34,144 nt of DNA from Eubacteriaceae bacterium (GTDB lineage Bacteria; Bacillota; Clostridia; Eubacteriales; Anaerofustaceae), in NCBI GenBank assembly GCA_009782875.1, contig WRIE01000037.1, positions 1-34,144 of the forward strand, written 5' to 3'. The notes beneath the pieces were generated by a model. That model worked only from the letters and a program-made list of their open reading frames with translations, was not told the origin of the DNA and searched no databases. The translations under genes were made by a program, and so were the position numbers. Below, piece by piece: positions 6,079 through 15,537 of this stretch; position 1 is the first letter of the stretch; each line of letters opens with the position of its first letter.

Positions 6079-8421
6079 TTAATCATATTTTTGTGGTTTC
6101 ATCGGAAGGGAAATCTTTCCTGTACTGGCGTTGACATAGGTTAGCCAGTATCCTAATGTCGAGTTGGCAAGCTTTTCAAAATATACAAACCCTGTTGCGC
6201 CCATGAATGGTTGGTCTTCAGGTTTGTTTTTGCCGAGTGTGCCAAAGATAAAATACTCTGTTGAATTCTCTGCGTTTAGGCTTCCAATTATCCGTCTCGG
6301 ATATTTGCCAAAATTATCATATGCCTCGTTCTCGTAGTCCAGGAAAGGGGCATTTAGTGGGACTGGCAGACCATTTAGCAACACCTTAATTGAGTTGTCT
6401 TGGGCTTTTTGCAGGTCGAGAATGTAAAACTTGCGGTTCTTCAACTCTGATTCGAAGTTATTATACTCCTCAAAGTGCTGGTCCAGTATGCTCGCATCTT
6501 CATTGATAAGCGAAGGTGACCTCCTTCTCCTGATTTGGTTGGCAGACTCTGGAGTGAATTCGATAACGTGTTCTTCAGAGCCAGTTTGGTCGATGAAAGC
6601 TATCTCGCTGGTTCCACTTAAGAATGCTTGCTCATCGTCATCAAGAAACTCAATTTCTGGAATTGGAGGTATTAGGCTCTCAGTGGTAATCGGCATGTTG
6701 GCACTTTTCAAGTCAACAGCTGCTGCGTCTGTTTCGATGTCATTTTTATTAAAGCTAAGCTGCTCATTTTCGACCTTCAACTGATTATTGTCTAGATCAA
6801 TTCCAAGAACAGGCCGCTCTTCTGGATCAGTGTCTGGTTGCACTGATTGTGCTTCGAGGGCAGCAATTGTTTGGGTTGTGCCTTCCTCAAAAGTGTTTTG
6901 CGAAGTTTCATTTTCTTCTATATCAACAACTGGCTCAGGCTCTGGATTGAACTCTTCGTTTTCAGGTTTCTGTTCATCATCATTGCGAACTGGTTTTTGT
7001 TCTGCAACCACAATAGTTTCTTGCAGTGTTTCTGCAGGCGAAACTGATTCTTCTGGATCTCCAATTGTGTGCTCTTGCTTGATTTCCTCTGTTGCCACTT
7101 CCAATTGCGGCTCTTCAATTGCTGGCTTTTGTGCTTCAATTGTCGTGTCTTTTTCATCCAGCTCGCTATAAGACTGAACAGGATCGCTGGCTATGGGGGG
7201 CTCTTCAGTTATCTCTAAAACTGGATTTGACTCAATGCCCAACTCGCCAGGTTCATTGTCAAGCTCAGAAACCAATATTTCCTCCTGGATTGTATCAATA
7301 ACATCTGGAATTTGCAGAGGTTCATCGTTGGCCGCATCAAACTCTACTTGTATTTCTTTTACTTCAGCAGGAACACTAGGCCTTTCATCGAGTTGAATTG
7401 GCGCATCTTGGTCTTGTGGATAAAGTGCCATTGGCCAGCCTTCAGGTTTAGGCGCTTCCATTGTATTGCTAGGTTGTTCTAGAACATCTTCAAAAGCTGC
7501 TTCTCGATACGCTGTTGTCTCTTGCTCGATAAGGTCTTGTTCTGGGATATCATTTTGAGGGTCAGGGTCTTTCCTTGGAGCCACTACACTTAGGTTTTCT
7601 GGCTCATCAGAAAACACTTGCTCATAACGAGTATAAGAGAGGGCATCATCTACATGTATGCCGATGCCACTTCTCTGCCCTGGATTTGGATTTTGGTCTA
7701 TTGGCAGTATGGGGGGGATGGTCTCTTCAGGTTTTGATGGCTCCATCCCTTCAAAACTGTCCCAGAAGTCGGAAGGGTTTTCATCTTGGGGGGTATCCTC
7801 GAACCAAATCTCCTGTTCGCTTGCAGTTGCTTGGTTTTGAATATCCGGCTCTTGTATATTAGAGAATTCTGTGGCTTGCGCAGGCTTCTCTTCAACAATA
7901 ATAGTGCGTATCTCTACTTCAGGTTTTTCATCCAGAACGCCTTCGAAAGATTCATAAATGTCATCATCTGTAGATCCCCCCCCATCTTCCACAGTATCAT
8001 TCTCTTCGGCGCTAGCCATTTCTTTATCTTCCTGTTGTTCATTTTCTTGAATTTCGCCATCTTCAGCATCGGTTCCGCCATTTTCCTCTGGCTCAGGTGG
8101 GGGCGGCTCTGGATTTGGCTCGCCATCAACTTGGAAGTTCCCAAAGAAAATGGCTTCTTCTGTGTAAATATCTACTAGAGACATACTTTCAGAATTTGCT
8201 AGCTTGCTTAAGCTTACAATTAATATTGTATGCTTTCCGTTCCCCTTGATAATTGTTGCTACATATTCTGATCCGTCTTTTTTACGGAATACAAGAGCAA
8301 ATTCGCTCGTGCCCCGTGATCTAGCCATTATTTCAAAAGTAAATTCTCCGCCGATCTGAGTGTAAGAGATATGGCTCTCAATAGCAGCGTCCAGCTGGTT
8401 TTCAATAAATATTCTATCCAA
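6079..8421 (-). CDS. Large acidic protein of unknown function with two end domains
   Basis: 780 residues, family not recognised. Residues 1 to about 105 look folded, with alternating beta strands (FTFEIMARSRG, FALVFRKKDG, HTILIVSLSKLA). About 105-640 is very rich in Glu, Pro, Asp, Gln and Thr (for example EPNPEPPPPEPEE), probably disordered. A basic RRRR step precedes a second folded domain (about 655-780: KFYILDLQKAQ, FIFGTLGK, TGFVYFEKLA, YWLTYVNAST). I see no cysteine, signal peptide or membrane segment, so it is probably cytoplasmic. The start is TTG 8421, fixed by AAGGAGG 8 bases upstream. It is divergent from tex. The two end domains could bind partners joined by an acidic tether; that is inference. 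Confidence 0.8.
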   Translation of the reverse strand: MDRIFIENQLDAAIESHISYTQIGGEFTFEIMARSRGTSEFALVFRKKDGSEYVATIIKGNGKHTILIVSLSKLANSESMSLVDIYTEEAIFFGNFQVDGEPNPEPPPPEPEENGGTDAEDGEIQENEQQEDKEMASAEENDTVEDGGGSTDDDIYESFEGVLDEKPEVEIRTIIVEEKPAQATEFSNIQEPDIQNQATASEQEIWFEDTPQDENPSDFWDSFEGMEPSKPEETIPPILPIDQNPNPGQRSGIGIHVDDALSYTRYEQVFSDEPENLSVVAPRKDPDPQNDIPEQDLIEQETTAYREAAFEDVLEQPSNTMEAPKPEGWPMALYPQDQDAPIQLDERPSVPAEVKEIQVEFDAANDEPLQIPDVIDTIQEEILVSELDNEPGELGIESNPVLEITEEPPIASDPVQSYSELDEKDTTIEAQKPAIEEPQLEVATEEIKQEHTIGDPEESVSPAETLQETIVVAEQKPVRNDDEQKPENEEFNPEPEPVVDIEENETSQNTFEEGTTQTIAALEAQSVQPDTDPEERPVLGIDLDNNQLKVENEQLSFNKNDIETDAAAVDLKSANMPITTESLIPPIPEIEFLDDDEQAFLSGTSEIAFIDQTGSEEHVIEFTPESANQIRRRRSPSLINEDASILDQHFEEYNNFESELKNRKFYILDLQKAQDNSIKVLLNGLPVPLNAPFLDYENEAYDNFGKYPRRIIGSLNAENSTEYFIFGTLGKNKPEDQPFMGATGFVYFEKLANSTLGYWLTYVNASTGKISLPMKPQKYD

Positions 8422-8560
8422 TTGTTTGTCCTCCTTGGCGCAGTGAATAAATGCATATTGCTAGTGTTTTCGCTTATATGTTTATCTGCAAGAATCCAGT
8501 TTTATGACATAATGTTGTAAGCACGGCAAGCAAACATTTAGGCAAGTGAAGAGAGAGGTC
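8422..8560. promoter_or_regulatory. Divergent promoter region between the acidic protein gene and tex
   Basis: Both genes must start from this 140-base stretch. For tex, a TGACATAAT at about 8507-8515 looks like an extended -10 (TGn then CATAAT) with a poor -35. No convincing -35/-10 pair is seen for the minus-strand gene. Confidence 0.3.
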
Positions 8561-10717
8561 ATGGACAAAATAATAAATATTCTCAGCCAAGAGTTCGAAA
8601 TTGAGAAAACCTATGTAGAAAATGCAGTTAGCTTACTGAATGAGGACAATACTGTCCCATTTATAGCACGCTACCGTAAAGAATTAACCGGAAACATGAG
8701 TGATGAGACTCTAAGGAGTTTTAGCGAGAGGCTATCATACTTGTTGAGCCTAGAGGCAAAAATATCAGAGGTTCTTGGTTTGATTGAGAAGCAAGGGAAA
8801 CTTACCCAGGAACTCAGCAATAAAATCCAAAATGCCACGCAGCTAAAAGAAGTTGAGGACTTGTACCTGCCATTTAGGCCAAAGAAAAGGACAAGGGCAT
8901 TGATAGCTAAAGAAAAAGGGCTGGAGCCTCTTAGTGAATTAATATTTGCCCAGCAAGCGACAGAAGAAGAGATTCTTGTGTTTGCCGAGGGCTTTGTCAA
9001 AGAATCCGGCGTTGTTGAAACTGCTCAAGACGCAATATCTGGAGCCTGTGACATAATAGCAGAGTCGATAAGTGATAACGCTGATTTTAGAAAAACCATA
9101 AGGACCATCACACTCAGAAACTCGCATATTGTTGCTGTTTCGACAAGCAAAGATGAAGATGAGCCGCTTGGCGAATTTGAAGCATACCGCAATTATAGGG
9201 AAAAAGCTATGGATATTCCAGGCCACCGCATCCTTGCAATCAATAGGGCTGAGACAAAGAAAGCGCTTAAGATCACATTGGAAGCACCGGAAGACCAGAT
9301 TGTCGCATTCTTGAATGGCAGGATACTCAAACCGACTGCTAGCAGCTTTCTTGGGCCTGCGGTCGCTGATTCATATAAACGTTTGATAAAACCGTCTATT
9401 GAGCGCGATATCCGAAGCATGTTGACAGAAAAGGCGGAGGAAGGCGCGATTGGCGTATTTGGAAGAAACTTGCGGGCATTGTTGCTTTCGCCTCCTATTA
9501 AGGGAAAAACAATTATGGGCTTTGACCCCGGATTTAGAACCGGATGCAAAATAGCGATAATTGACAGTTATGGAAAGCTGCTGGACTATGCCACTGTTTA
9601 CCCGACACAATCAGAAAAGATGGCACAAAAAGCCCGAGAGGAGATGGCAAAGCTGATCTTCGAAAACAATGTGGATATTATCGCAATTGGAAATGGCACT
9701 GCATCTAGGGAAAGCGAAATCTTTATTGCAGGGCTATTAGCGGATCTAGAGCGTAAAGTAGAATTCACGATTGTCAGTGAAGCTGGCGCTAGTGTCTACT
9801 CTGCCTCAAAGCTGGCAACCGAAGAGTATCCAGAATTGGATGTGTCTATTAGGGGAGCTGTTTCAATTGGGCAGCGGCTGCGTGATCCCCTTGCGGAGCT
9901 CGTCAAGATCGATCCTAAAAGTATCGGGGTTGGCCAATACCAGCATGATGTAAACCAAAAAGAGCTTTCACGGGCATTAGGCGGTGTTGTAGAGGATGCA
10001 GTCAATTCAGTAGGTGTTGATATCAATTCTTCTTCCCCTTCTTTGTTGGGGTATGTTGCAGGAATAAACAAAAAGACTGCCCAAAACATCGTTGATTATG
10101 TGAAAGAAAATAGTGGTTTCAAATCTAGGTCTGAGATAAAAAAAGTCAAAGGGATCAGCGATAAAACCTTTGAGCAATGCGCTGGTTTCTTAAGGGTTTC
10201 AGGATCCATAGAATTCTTGGACAATACTGGTGTGCATCCGGAAAGTTACGAGGTGGCAAAGTCGCTGCTTGAGTATGCAGGGGTTGGCGAGGAAAGCTTG
10301 AAAGATGGGGCAAAAGCTGCCCAGTCAAGGCTTGCGGGGATTAACAAGAGAGAAGCATCCGAGCGTATCGGGGTAGGGGAGTATACCTTGGCTGATATTA
10401 TTGCAGAGCTGCTAAAACCAGGCCGGGATCCCCGTGACGAGCTTGGCAAAGTGTCTTTTTCCAGCACAGTCCTTGAGCTTTCGGATCTTGTGGTTGGCAT
10501 GGTAATGAAAGGCACTGTCAGAAATGTGACTGATTTTGGGGCGTTTGTTGACATAGGAGTCCATGAAGATGGATTGGTTCACATTAGCAGGATGAGCGAC
10601 AAGTTTATAAAGGATCCTTTTACAGTAGTGCAAGTAGGCGATATTGTCAATGTGGAAATACTTGAGGTTGACCTTGACCGAAAGCGCATTTCGCTCTCAA
10701 TGAAAGGGAATAATTAA
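8561..10717 (+). CDS. tex: Tex family RNA-binding transcription accessory protein
   Basis: About 718 residues, typical for Tex/YhgF. Order: helical N-terminal region with PFIARYRKELTG and the VEDLYLPFRPKKRTRA motif; a YqgF/RNase H-like domain (IMGFDPGFRTGCKIAIID, about residue 320); helix-hairpin-helix region with SSPSLLGYVAGINKKTAQNI; and a C-terminal S1 domain (GMVMKGTVRNVTDFGAFVDI to RKRISLSMK). Tex proteins bind nucleic acid and affect transcription and stress fitness. GTG 8546 is also possible, but ATG 8561 follows GAGAGAGG and gives the usual family N-terminus. The PAP2 gene follows 30 bp later in the same direction. Confidence 0.93.
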   Translation: MDKIINILSQEFEIEKTYVENAVSLLNEDNTVPFIARYRKELTGNMSDETLRSFSERLSYLLSLEAKISEVLGLIEKQGKLTQELSNKIQNATQLKEVEDLYLPFRPKKRTRALIAKEKGLEPLSELIFAQQATEEEILVFAEGFVKESGVVETAQDAISGACDIIAESISDNADFRKTIRTITLRNSHIVAVSTSKDEDEPLGEFEAYRNYREKAMDIPGHRILAINRAETKKALKITLEAPEDQIVAFLNGRILKPTASSFLGPAVADSYKRLIKPSIERDIRSMLTEKAEEGAIGVFGRNLRALLLSPPIKGKTIMGFDPGFRTGCKIAIIDSYGKLLDYATVYPTQSEKMAQKAREEMAKLIFENNVDIIAIGNGTASRESEIFIAGLLADLERKVEFTIVSEAGASVYSASKLATEEYPELDVSIRGAVSIGQRLRDPLAELVKIDPKSIGVGQYQHDVNQKELSRALGGVVEDAVNSVGVDINSSSPSLLGYVAGINKKTAQNIVDYVKENSGFKSRSEIKKVKGISDKTFEQCAGFLRVSGSIEFLDNTGVHPESYEVAKSLLEYAGVGEESLKDGAKAAQSRLAGINKREASERIGVGEYTLADIIAELLKPGRDPRDELGKVSFSSTVLELSDLVVGMVMKGTVRNVTDFGAFVDIGVHEDGLVHISRMSDKFIKDPFTVVQVGDIVNVEILEVDLDRKRISLSMKGNN

Positions 10718-10747
10718 GCATCGCTATTGCTGGTGGATAAATAAAAT

Positions 10748-11323
10748 ATGCTTTTTAAAATAGCAAGAAAGGACTGGTTTATAACAATGATAGGTATTGA
10801 TTCAAATTCTATTTTATTTTTCAACAAAGCCAATGCCCCTGTCCTCGATAAATTCATGATTGCTTTAACTTCTATTGGAGAACATGGCATGGTATGGATT
10901 GTGATAGCGTTGCTACTGATTTTCAGGAAAGATACCCGAAAATATGGATTCTCTCTGGTTTTATCTCTGGTTGCAGTCCAATTAGTGGGAAATTCCTTGC
11001 TAAAACCGTTAGTAAAAAGGCTGCGCCCTTATCTTGCTATGGGGCTGGCGACTCCTTTGGAATCTCCGCCTGTAGATTTTTCCTTCCCATCAGGGCATTC
11101 GTCTTCAGCTTTTGCAGGGGCATTTTTATTCTCCAGGGCTTATCGGAAGCTTTCAATTCCAATATATATTTTCGGCTCTTTGTTGGCATTTACTAGAATC
11201 TATTTGTTGTTGCACTATCCAAGCGACATTTTAGCTGGAGCCCTGCTTGGCACAGTTGTTGGATATTGCTCAGACATGCTAGTTGATTCGTTTCTAGAAT
11301 ATAAGAGAAAAAAGAAAGAATGA
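10748..11323 (+). CDS. PAP2-family membrane phosphatase (undecaprenyl-diphosphatase-like)
   Basis: 191 residues with several membrane segments and the complete three-part PAP2 active site: KPLVKRLRP (86-94, K-x6-RP), PSGH (114-117), and TRIYLLLHYPSD (149-160, R-x5-H-x3-D). Such short bacterial PAP2 proteins dephosphorylate lipid phosphates, often undecaprenyl pyrophosphate, outside the membrane; the substrate here is inferred. It lies 30 bp after tex and is probably co-transcribed. The start is uncertain: ATG 10748 has only a weak upstream GGTGG, and ATG 10787 (MIGIDSNS) is an alternative. The transcript meets hslO head-on at a hairpin. Confidence 0.85.
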   Translation: MLFKIARKDWFITMIGIDSNSILFFNKANAPVLDKFMIALTSIGEHGMVWIVIALLLIFRKDTRKYGFSLVLSLVAVQLVGNSLLKPLVKRLRPYLAMGLATPLESPPVDFSFPSGHSSSAFAGAFLFSRAYRKLSIPIYIFGSLLAFTRIYLLLHYPSDILAGALLGTVVGYCSDMLVDSFLEYKRKKKE

Positions 11324-11328
11324 AAATA

Positions 11329-11352
11329 ACGGCAGGCGATGTTTCCTGCCGT
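11329..11352. terminator. Hairpin terminator between the convergent PAP2 and hslO genes
   Basis: ACGGCAGG (11329-11336) pairs with CCTGCCGT (11345-11352). Read on the minus strand it is followed by TATTTTC, a weak T tract, so it mainly serves hslO; for the plus-strand PAP2 gene it lacks a T run. Confidence 0.5.
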
Positions 11353-11382
11353 TGCCTAATTGCATTAGATTAATAATTAATT

Positions 11383-12258
11383 TCAAGCTTCGCCAAGCAA
11401 AGTGCCCAATTCTTCAATAGAAAACTCATATTCACTATTGCAAAAATGGCAGTGTGTTTTAATGTCTTTTCCTTCGTCGATAATTTCCTGCAGTTCTTCA
11501 CGCCCTAAGGCGATAAGCCCTTTTTCGTGGCGGGTTTTGCTGCAATCACACTTGTAACTTGGTTCGAGTTGCTTAATTATTTGAAAGCTTCCAAGGTTGC
11601 CTATCAACAGCTCTGCAATGCTGGCACAATCATGGCCAGACTTGAACATTTCGCTGACCGGTGGTATCTGGTTTATTTTGTTTTCGAGCGCTGCTATGTG
11701 CTCTTCTTCCAATCCAGGCATTGCCATTAAGACAAATCCTCCCGCATACGCCACTTTCGCATTTGCGTCTACCAATACCCCTAGAGCTGTGATTGTCGGC
11801 ACCTGCTCACTTTTGGCAAAGTAGTACGCAAAATCCTCGGCAATCTCGCCGGTCGCAAGGGGGGTTTGTCCAATGTATGGCTTGTCAAGCCCTACGTCCT
11901 TAATGACAGTCAGTGTGCCTGAGCCAACTATGCCAGCAACATCGATTTTTCCTTGTTCATTGCGCCTGAATGTGGCAGCCGGGTTTTGTATCTCACATTT
12001 GGCATGGCCAACTGTGTTCGCTACTGTGATTATCCTGCCAATTTCTCCATCACAATTGATTGTGCAAGTTATTGAAGCTTCATCATATTTTTGCATTGCA
12101 GCAATTATTGTACATGCTGTCAACGTCCTACCAGCGGCAGCTGCAGCGCTTGGGCTTGCGTTATGGATCTGGGCCATTTTGGCCACTGTCTCCCTCATGT
12201 CGGCGACATATAGAATAATTGGCAATTCAGAAGTGGCACATATTAAATTATCGGCCAT
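11383..12258 (-). CDS. hslO: Redox-regulated chaperone Hsp33
   Basis: 291 residues, normal length. Hsp33 is a cytoplasmic holdase that is switched on by oxidation. The C-terminal zinc switch is complete: C237-D-C239 and C270-H-F-C273 (CxC ... CxxC). The N-terminal domain has the expected GRTLTACTIIAAM helix, GEIGRI, and the SEQVPTITALGVLVD and GGFVLMAMPG strands. ATG 12258 follows TGAGGTAG 7 bases upstream. It is divergent from the GDPD-like gene and convergent with the PAP2 gene. Confidence 0.95.
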   Translation of the reverse strand: MADNLICATSELPIILYVADMRETVAKMAQIHNASPSAAAAAGRTLTACTIIAAMQKYDEASITCTINCDGEIGRIITVANTVGHAKCEIQNPAATFRRNEQGKIDVAGIVGSGTLTVIKDVGLDKPYIGQTPLATGEIAEDFAYYFAKSEQVPTITALGVLVDANAKVAYAGGFVLMAMPGLEEEHIAALENKINQIPPVSEMFKSGHDCASIAELLIGNLGSFQIIKQLEPSYKCDCSKTRHEKGLIALGREELQEIIDEGKDIKTHCHFCNSEYEFSIEELGTLLGEA

Positions 12259-12404
12259 AGCAAACTACCTCATTTTTTTTATCAAGCAGGAAATACCTAC
12301 TTTGCCTTCTGAAATTATATCACCAAAAAAAAAATAAATCTACAAAGCGAAATTAGTGCCAATATTTGGCTTATTCCATTATTGGAGGCGTGTATATTGT
12401 TCAC

Positions 12405-13280
12405 ATGAGAAGAGTCATCAATATTGCTATTGCTTTAATATGTGCTTTTGCTTTATTCTCGATTGTATTATGGCTTATTGGAAATGGCAACGATTCAACT
12501 ACAATAAATCCATTTGTGAAGTCACTTGACGGAGAAAGCTACATTGCTTTTGATTCGAGCTATCCCGGGATATACCCAGAAAATATATTTGCATCCTTTT
12601 ATGAGGCTGCAAAGGATGGGGCTGTTATATTTGCAATAGAATTGCGTATGACCAAAGATGGAATATTAGTGGTAGCCACAAGCGATGATTTGTCTATCTT
12701 GTCGGATAAAGAATCTGGAAAAATCTCGGATTTAAAATACGAGGAACTCTTAGACTTGAATTTCGCATATCACTATACAAATGGGGATGGTGTAAAGGCA
12801 TATGAGAACCAACAACACCCGCCTCTTTCATTAAGTGATCTTTTTAATGCTTATCCGTACAGCAAATACATAATTGATTTAGGGAGCTTCGGCAACAAAG
12901 CGGATGGTGCCATCTTCTCTATTGATTCGCTTGCCCACAAGCATAACTTGAGCAAAAATCAGATTGTTATCAAAACTTCTTGCAGTGATGTTGGAGCATA
13001 CTCGCTAAGATGCGCTACAAGAAATGAACTTGAAAAAATATATAAATACCAATCTCGAGGGCTAGGCTTTTTAGTGAAATTGCCATTTCAACATATTGAA
13101 ATTAATGCTTGGGATTTGGAAATATATCCACCCTCTTTTTATTCATACCTTCAATCTCGCAACGCCAGTTTCTTTATAAGGGATGTCAATACTCCTTCAG
13201 AATTGTCGATAGTAGCAGCGTATAAGCCAGATGGAATCATTACTTCTGACACAAAAACAATCTTTGCAACTCTTTTTTAG
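12405..13280 (+). CDS. Membrane-anchored GDPD-like protein, probably catalytically inactive
   Basis: About 291 residues: a basic N-terminus (MRRV), one hydrophobic helix (INIAIALICAFALFSIVLWL), then a glycerophosphodiester phosphodiesterase TIM-barrel pattern outside the membrane: PGIYPENIFASFYEAAKDGA, IELRMTKDGILVV, LSLSDLFNAYP and the C-terminal SIVAAYKPDGIITSD. Key residues are missing. The HRG at the barrel start reads FDSSYPG, the ExD metal site is ELR, and the general acid His (usually HDxxL) is replaced in ATSDDLSI. It may bind rather than cut. ATG 12405 is preferred though GGAGG lies 16 bases upstream; GTG 12390 would sit on that site. It is divergent from hslO. Confidence 0.75.
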   Translation: MRRVINIAIALICAFALFSIVLWLIGNGNDSTTINPFVKSLDGESYIAFDSSYPGIYPENIFASFYEAAKDGAVIFAIELRMTKDGILVVATSDDLSILSDKESGKISDLKYEELLDLNFAYHYTNGDGVKAYENQQHPPLSLSDLFNAYPYSKYIIDLGSFGNKADGAIFSIDSLAHKHNLSKNQIVIKTSCSDVGAYSLRCATRNELEKIYKYQSRGLGFLVKLPFQHIEINAWDLEIYPPSFYSYLQSRNASFFIRDVNTPSELSIVAAYKPDGIITSDTKTIFATLF

Positions 13281-13573
13281 ATACTTGGTTCTTTTCACAG
13301 ATAGATTTATTTCTCTGGGGAGTTGAAAGTCCATGCACCAACGACCTGGACTTATCCATACTGGGAGCGATACAGATTACGATTGCCAAATCTACGAAGT
13401 CCAGCAGCATTTGTCTTTGTCTAAAGTAGACTTCAATGCCAAGACTGTTTTGCCAAATGTTTAAATATCCTTTTTTAGGGTCGTTAGAAACTTCAATTGG
13501 AGTCCTGTCTTCAAAGCTTTGGCGCAGTATTCACTCGAAGTGTTTGCATGCATTATTACGGTCTGGAGAAACT
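13281..13573. other. Intergenic stretch with an AAGTCCA hairpin
   Basis: No gene is supported. AAGTCCA (13327-13333) pairs with TGGACTT (13347-13353) over a 13-base loop, and another AAGTCCA starts at 13397. A minus-strand frame (LLDFVDLAIVICIAPSMDKS) is open for some 40 codons but matches nothing I know. Confidence 0.3.
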
Positions 13574-14821
13574 GGACACGAAAATCAATTTTCTTAATGT
13601 AATGATGCAAGGCATAATTCACTGAAAGCAGGAGACATCATGGCAAAGAGAAGATAATACAGTCCAGAATACATAGCAAAACTGGCAATCGAAGTTTTGC
13701 ACGAAGAAATTACGATGAGGGAGATAGCGTCGAGGGAAAACATCAGCCTCAACTAGCTTGGCAATTGGAAATCGGAGTTTGTGGAGAACTCGCCAAGGGC
13801 GGCCAGCCAGAGCCGTGACGAAAAGGCTGCTGCCCGCCGGATCGGTGGAATGGAAGAGCTTGAAAAGGCATGCCAAGCGAAACCGGGCAGCCCGCGATGG
13901 AAAATGATTTTTTAAAATCGGTGCATAAGAAGCTTAGCGGACATGGGCGGAAGGCTCGCGCTGGCGGCAAAACATGAGGAGCTGGCTGTGAAGCGGCAAT
14001 GCGAGCTTCCAGGAGTGGGCCGCATCAGTTTCTACTATGAGCCCAGGGAGCATACAGAGGAAGAGCGGGGGCTAGAGGGGCGAATCAAGAAAAGGATCGA
14101 CTATTGGCACACAAGGCATTGCTGGATGGGGGCTCGGAAACTGGCGGACAAGCCCAGGTGCGGCGGCATTGAGGGTGACAGCTGGTGAAGAGTATATGCA
14201 AGAGATGGGCACATGTGCCTGGCAGCAATAATTGACTGGCACAACCGGCGCCTGATAGGCTGGGAGCTCAGCGGCACGCTGGAAACCGCGCCAGTATTGA
14301 AGGCGGCTAGAAGCGCGATTGAAAAGCATGGCACACCGGCAACCATCGATTCTGGCCAAGGAAGCCAATTCACAAGCGGCGAGTATGCCGCCCTGATCAG
14401 AGGCATGGGATCCGCCAGAGCATGGATGGCAAGGCGCGGTGGATAGACAACGTGGTTGTCGGGCGTTGGCTTCGCAGCCTGAAGGTCGGGCATATTCACC
14501 TAGCTGAATACGCAAGCCCACGGGAATTGCGCCAAGGAATCAGGAATTATGCCAACGAATACAACTTCGGCCGCCCCTGCCAGAGCTTGAAATACAAGAG
14601 GCCATGCCAAGTGTATGGAGCGGCTTTCGATGTGGTGTGAATGATGGCAGCTACGAAAAAAACGTGGAGGCCTGCGGCGCCCTCCGCCTACCAAGGGCAA
14701 AGGTCTAGGGGAAGGCTCCACCTTTCCCCACAAGGTCAAGGGACCTCCCCCAGGTCAAGTGATCCAGCACTGTTGCTACATACTGTTGATACACTAAGAA
14801 TTCTTGATTCTGTGTTTTGAC
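13574..14821 (+). mobile_element. Second IS3-family element, dead copy
   Basis: About 1.25 kb. The left end GGACACGAAAATCAATTTTC then TTAATGT (13574-13600) matches the reverse complement of the right end (14791-14821), which reads AACACAGAATCAAGAATTCT then TAGTGT, with small gaps. The GACACGAAAA...TTCTTA core is also found in the ends of the first IS (1351-1383), so the two belong to related IS3 lineages. The interior is GC-rich against an AT-rich background. The downstream part (14641-14790) holds no gene, only GC-rich repeats such as GGAGG/CCTCC. Confidence 0.65.
13640..14640 (+). pseudogene. IS3-family transposase OrfA/OrfB remnants with stops, shifts and a deletion
   Basis: From ATG 13640 (GGAG nearby) OrfA reads MAKRR, a TAA, then YSPEYIAKLAIEVLHEE and REIASRENISLN, a TAG, then LGNWKSEFVENSP. 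OrfB pieces follow in several frames: LPGVGRISFYYEPREHTEEE, MCLAAIIDWHNRRLIGWELS, IDSGQGSQFTSGEYAALIRG, and DGKARWIDNVVVGRWLRSLK to the family C-terminus at TGA 14638-14640. All three catalytic residues are gone: the TDITYI segment is deleted, the second Asp is Gly (SGQGSQ), and the Glu is Gly (VGRWLRSLK for VERxWRSLK). Confidence 0.7.
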
Positions 14822-14911
14822 AAGCCAGCCACCTCTCATTTTTTGCGAGGACGGTTGAATTAAAATATGCCTCGATCTATAATCTAGCAGGGGCATTGAC
14901 GAGAATACTTA

Positions 14912-15475
14912 CTATTTTTTCCGTAATTTCAATGTAATGAACCGCTCATCAGCTAAAGCCTGGAACAACCGTGTTGCAGTCCTTGCCTTTTCCTTAATTG
15001 GGTCGCTAGGGTCCACTTCGTTTTCAATCTGTCGGATTACCCTTTTAACATCCTGCAGTTCCAAGAGATTTACGACAACGCAGAAAAAGCTCTTTTTTCG
15101 CCCATCGTTGTAATTGGCAAGCAGATTTTGCAGTATAGATATTTTTTCGCTCTGTTCGCCAACATAAGCGTCTATCCCAATTTGCCTTGCTTTGTCAATA
15201 TCCTTCAATTGATTCTTGTGCGTGATGAAGGAATCGCTAGCATCTGCATTTTCATATCTATAACAAGGATAGTCGCTGCACAGCCAGCAATACTCAACAC
15301 CTTTGCTTTGGCAACATGATAGTATAGCGCATGTTGGATGTGCCCCTGAGAATCCTTCACCGGCACAACCTGGGCATTTGAATTTCCCGGTGGTATTTAT
15401 ATGGTAATTTGGGCATAGCCCACAATTCAGACCGCAAACTGACAATGTTGGATTTGTCTTTATCAGGTATTCCAT
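14912..15475 (-). CDS. DUF3795 Cys-rich protein
   Basis: 187 residues. The N-terminal 75 residues are packed with Cys in the DUF3795 pattern: CGLNCGLCP (14-22), CPGCAGEG (34-41), then CAILSCC, CWLC and YPCYRY. This is probably a zinc or iron-sulfur binding module; the function of the family is unknown. The C-terminal half is helical and charged, ending in a basic LKLRKK. AAGG precedes ATG 15475. It lies 62 bp downstream of the WYL regulator on the same strand and is probably co-transcribed with it, so the regulator may act on this gene. Confidence 0.8.
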   Translation of the reverse strand: MEYLIKTNPTLSVCGLNCGLCPNYHINTTGKFKCPGCAGEGFSGAHPTCAILSCCQSKGVEYCWLCSDYPCYRYENADASDSFITHKNQLKDIDKARQIGIDAYVGEQSEKISILQNLLANYNDGRKKSFFCVVVNLLELQDVKRVIRQIENEVDPSDPIKEKARTATRLFQALADERFITLKLRKK

Positions 15476-15537
15476 TTGCCTTTTCCCCCCGTTTTATATA
15501 AACATAACAGTCCAAACACGACAATAGTTCGTCTTGT

